Positions 61,529 through 64,000 of a stretch of DNA of 64,000 bases are shown in pieces; position 1 is the stretch's first letter, and each line of letters starts with the position of its first letter. The stretch lies in assembly GCF_040546595.1 (NCBI RefSeq), contig NZ_JBEPOB010000001.1, positions 2,543,001-2,607,000 on the forward strand, read 5' to 3'. The notes beneath the pieces were generated by a model that saw only the letters and a list, made by a program, of their open reading frames with translations, was not told where the DNA came from and did not search any database. Made by a program: the position numbers and the translations under genes. This DNA is from Bosea sp. OAE506 (GTDB lineage Bacteria; Pseudomonadota; Alphaproteobacteria; Rhizobiales; Beijerinckiaceae).

Positions 61529-62205
61529 TCACTCGCGGATGATCGGGGTGACGGCGATGACCATGCCCTGTCCACTCACGGCCAGGTTGTAGCTGCGCGA
61601 CAGGGCGGCTTTGAGCTGCGGCTCCGCGACGGCGATCTTGGCCTTGATATCGGCGGAGACGCCGCTGTCAGTCTTCTGCCGCAGGACGATGTCGCCGGTC
61701 TTGATCGAGAGGATCTGGTAGCGGGCCCAGTTCTCGCGCGAGATGTTCCGGCGCCAGTGGCTGCAGTCGCGCTTGAAGGCCCGGTCGGCGAAGAGCGTCT
61801 CAGCCTCCTGATAGCTGATGCTGCGATCGATCACATTGGTCAGCTTGTATTCGAAATGGTCGCTGAAATTGCCGCTGAGGCCGGCATTGACGAAGATGTT
61901 CTTGATGCCGCTGACGGCGCCGCTGGCCTCGAGCTGAAGCTCAGATCGAGGTCGGACTGCCTGGCATCGACCGGCAACACGGCATAGCGCGCCAGATTGA
62001 CCTCGCAGAGACGCTCGAGGTTGACCGGGCGGGACCGGTCCTCGGTCGCCGTCTCGCGGGCGAAATAGAGAGAGCCGACATTGACGCCGGCGCGAGCGGG
62101 CCGAAGCTCGCGCCCGCCTGTCCCTCCTGCGAGATCCGGTTGCGGCGATGTCGCGCAGCCGGCCGCCAGCAGTCCGCATGCAATCGATAGAAAATGCCTG
62201 GTCAT
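61529..62205 (-). CDS. Lipoprotein of unknown function, frameshifted
   Basis: The first part has a lipobox IACGLLAAGC with the lipidated Cys at residue 17, then VNVGSLYFARETATEDRSRP. The second part, in another frame, continues with LQLEASGAVSGIKNIFVNAG and ends QGMVIAVTPIIRE. The frame breaks near 61942-61944; adding one G after CTG in the minus-strand sequence GATCTGAGC gives the joined DLDLELQLEASG and 225 residues. Family unknown. Probably a sequencing error, but a pseudogene is possible. Confidence 0.7.
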
Positions 62206-62273
62206 GGTCGCCCCCGCTCGAGAATGGCAGGGACGATAATGCTACCTAAGGTTGTGTCAATATCGATATTCTC

Positions 62274-64000
62274 TCATAGCGGCAGGCAGGCCTCTTCCAG
62301 CCACCCCTTTGCCTCGCCCTCGACCAGCCCCGCGAGCCGGCTCCAGACTTGCGCGTGATAGGCGTCGATCCAGGCGATCTCGCCAGCGTCCAGCAAGGCG
62401 CGCTCGATCAGCGCGCGCTCATAGGGGCACCAGGTGATGGTCTCGAAGCCGTAGATGGTGCGCTCGCCGCCCGGGATGGCGCGCTCCTCGACGACGATCA
62501 GGTTCTCGATGCGGATGCCGTAATGGCCTTCCTTGTAATAGCCGGGCTCGTTGGAGAGGATCATGCCGGGCTCCAGCGGCGTCGTGCCGAGCTTGGAGAT
62601 CCGCTGCGGCCCCTCATGCACCGAGAGATAGCTGCCGACGCCATGGCCGGTGCCGTGGTCGAAATCGAACCCCGCCTGCCAGAGCGGCAGCCGCGCCAGC
62701 GCATCGAGCTGCGCGCCCGAGGTGCCCTTGACGAAGAGCGCGCGCGAGATCGCGATATGGCCCTTCAGCACGCGGGTGTAGCGGTCGCGCATTTCGGCGC
62801 AGGGCTCGCCGATCGCCATGGTCCGGGTGATGTCGGTGGTGCCGTCCTCGTATTGCCCGCCGGAATCGACCAGCAGGATGCCGGGCTCGATGGCCCGGTT
62901 GCTCGCCTCCGTCACGCGGTAATGCGGCAGGGCTGCGTTGGGGCCGGCGCCGGCGATGGTGGTGAAGGAGACGTCCTTGAGCAGGCCGGTCTTCAGCCGC
63001 TCGGCCTCGAGCGCCGCGACTGCGTCGATCTCGGTCAGACCGCCCTTGGGCGCCTCGCGCGCGATCCAGGCGAGGAAGCGGACCATCGCGGCGCCGTCGC
63101 GGAGGTGGGCGGCGCGGGCGCCGGCGAGCTCCGCCTCGTTCTTGCGGGCCTTCATCAGCGCGATCGGGTCCGTGCCCGCATCGGGCGTGCCGCCGGCGTC
63201 GCGGATCAGCGTGGCGAGTGCCGAGGCCGCTGTCGTCCCGTCGAGCCTGACCTTCGCCCCGGTAGCGCCCAGCGCCGCGAGCTGTGTCGCCAGAGCGGCC
63301 GGCGGCGCGATCTCGCCGACCGCGCCGATCGCGTCTCCGGCTTCGTTGGTGATCTTCTCCGGCGCCAGGAAGACGGTGGGGCGGCCCTCGCGCGGGACGA
63401 TGGCGTAGCCCAGCGGCAGGGGCGTGTGCTCGACATCGCCGCCGCGGATGTTGAAGGTCCAGGCCAGCGCATGCGGGTCCGAGACGACGAGCGCATCGAC
63501 CTTCGCCTTCGTCAGCGCCTCCTGGATGCGGGCGATCTTGCCGGCCGCGTTCTCCCCGGCGAAGTCGCCGCGATGGGCTTTGACGGGTGCGGCGGGGGGC
63601 GTCGGCCTGTCGTGCCAGATCGCATCGACCGGGTTGTGCGTCACCGCGACAAGCGTGCCGCCGGCTGATGCAGCCGCCTTCTCCAGCTTCGCGACGCCGT
63701 CGACCGTGTGCAGCCAGGGATCGTAACCGAGCCGCCCACCTGCCGGCAGGTTCTGCTCGATCCAGCGGTCGAGCGACGTTTCTTCCATCCGCGTCGGCGT
63801 GACGATGGCGGTGTCGGTCTGCTCGTAGGACTGGATGGTGTAGCGGCCGTCGACGATCAGCGCCGCCCTGTCGGCGAGGATGATCGCGTTGCCGGCGGAG
63901 CCCGTGAAGCCGGTCAGCCAGGCGAGGCGGGCCATATGGGCCGGGACATACTCGCCCTGGTGCTCGTCGGCACGCGGCACGATGAACCCCGCCAAGCCCT
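62274..64000 (-). CDS. M24B aminopeptidase P (Xaa-Pro aminopeptidase), 5'-partial
   Basis: The frame runs off the right edge; sequence begins within GLAGFIVPRADEHQGEY, so about 25-35 N-terminal residues lie outside. Two creatinase-like N-terminal domains precede the pita-bread peptidase domain with metal ligands in LVDSGGQYEDGTTDITRT, the HGTGHGVGSYLSVHEGP His, and the MILSNEPGYY and IRIENLIVVEE Glu residues. It removes N-terminal residues next to proline. TTG at 63995 is not the true start. Confidence 0.93.
   Translation of the reverse strand, partial: GLAGFIVPRADEHQGEYVPAHMARLAWLTGFTGSAGNAIILADRAALIVDGRYTIQSYEQTDTAIVTPTRMEETSLDRWIEQNLPAGGRLGYDPWLHTVDGVAKLEKAAASAGGTLVAVTHNPVDAIWHDRPTPPAAPVKAHRGDFAGENAAGKIARIQEALTKAKVDALVVSDPHALAWTFNIRGGDVEHTPLPLGYAIVPREGRPTVFLAPEKITNEAGDAIGAVGEIAPPAALATQLAALGATGAKVRLDGTTAASALATLIRDAGGTPDAGTDPIALMKARKNEAELAGARAAHLRDGAAMVRFLAWIAREAPKGGLTEIDAVAALEAERLKTGLLKDVSFTTIAGAGPNAALPHYRVTEASNRAIEPGILLVDSGGQYEDGTTDITRTMAIGEPCAEMRDRYTRVLKGHIAISRALFVKGTSGAQLDALARLPLWQAGFDFDHGTGHGVGSYLSVHEGPQRISKLGTTPLEPGMILSNEPGYYKEGHYGIRIENLIVVEERAIPGGERTIYGFETITWCPYERALIERALLDAGEIAWIDAYHAQVWSRLAGLVEGEAKGWLEEACLPL

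Overview
The window is about 64 kb of GC-rich chromosome from an alphaproteobacterium, most likely of the order Hyphomicrobiales (Rhizobiales). The Bosea/Methylobacterium side of that order is a guess from gene order and protein style. The evidence is the mraZ-to-ftsZ division and cell-wall cluster followed by lpxC, bamD, recN and ligA, a meso-diaminopimelate type MurE, OhrR/Ohr, an ArsR-methyltransferase/metF/metH unit, and GANTC-rich control regions. No tRNA, rRNA operon, prophage, transposase or CRISPR array was seen, so this is mainly ordinary core chromosome with short accessory stretches.

Layout. 1-2.6 kb: the end of an AtuA-type gene, its small AtuA-like partner and a Bug-type periplasmic binding protein. 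2.6-10.3 kb: L-lactate dehydrogenase family enzyme, YitT membrane protein, periplasmic beta-glucosidase, cold-shock protein, MOSC protein, and a divergent EamA transporter/MocR regulator pair. 10.4-16.2 kb: methionine cycle unit (ArsR-methyltransferase fusion, metF, metH). 16.3-19.7 kb: PhnA-like protein, GNAT, flavodoxin-like protein, Tat-exported FAH-family protein and a degenerate GGDEF protein. 19.8-23.5 kb: a MacA/MacB-type efflux operon with an unusual adaptor. 23.6-27.9 kb: DjlA/amidase ORF, lytic transglycosylase, RNase P RNA, ohr/ohrR. 28.2-47.8 kb: mraZ-rsmH-ftsL-ftsI-murE-murF-mraY-murD-[PatB/MalY-type aminotransferase]-ftsW-murG-murC-murB-ftsQ-ftsA-ftsZ. 48.1-51.9 kb: lpxC, bamD, recN. 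51.9-64 kb: MBL hydrolase, a small secreted protein, DEAD-box helicase, a 24-residue membrane protein, DUF2189 protein, ligA, a glycine-rich secreted protein, AraC regulator with azlC/azlD, a lipoprotein and the end of a proline aminopeptidase gene.

How the genes work together. The 28-48 kb block makes the lipid-linked peptidoglycan precursor (MurC-F, MraY, MurG) and the division machine that uses it (FtsL/I/W/Q/A/Z). Its first gene encodes the repressor MraZ, and a phased array of MraZ-box-like repeats overlaps the likely promoter. D-Ala-D-Ala ligase, usually between murB and ftsQ in relatives, is missing from this position. The metF-metH unit recycles homocysteine to methionine, probably under the ArsR-type regulator encoded first.

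The most notable observations are single-base disruptions of three genes (metH, the FAH-family gene and a lipoprotein) and a possible fourth at the DjlA/amidase junction. They look like homopolymer indels and should be checked against reads before any biological meaning is drawn. Others are the MraZ-box array, clear palindromic operators for OhrR, the ArsR-type regulator and the MocR regulator, a CpxP/Spy-like helical insert in the MacA-type adaptor, and a C-S lyase-like aminotransferase inside the division cluster. I did not find a convincing wholly new system.
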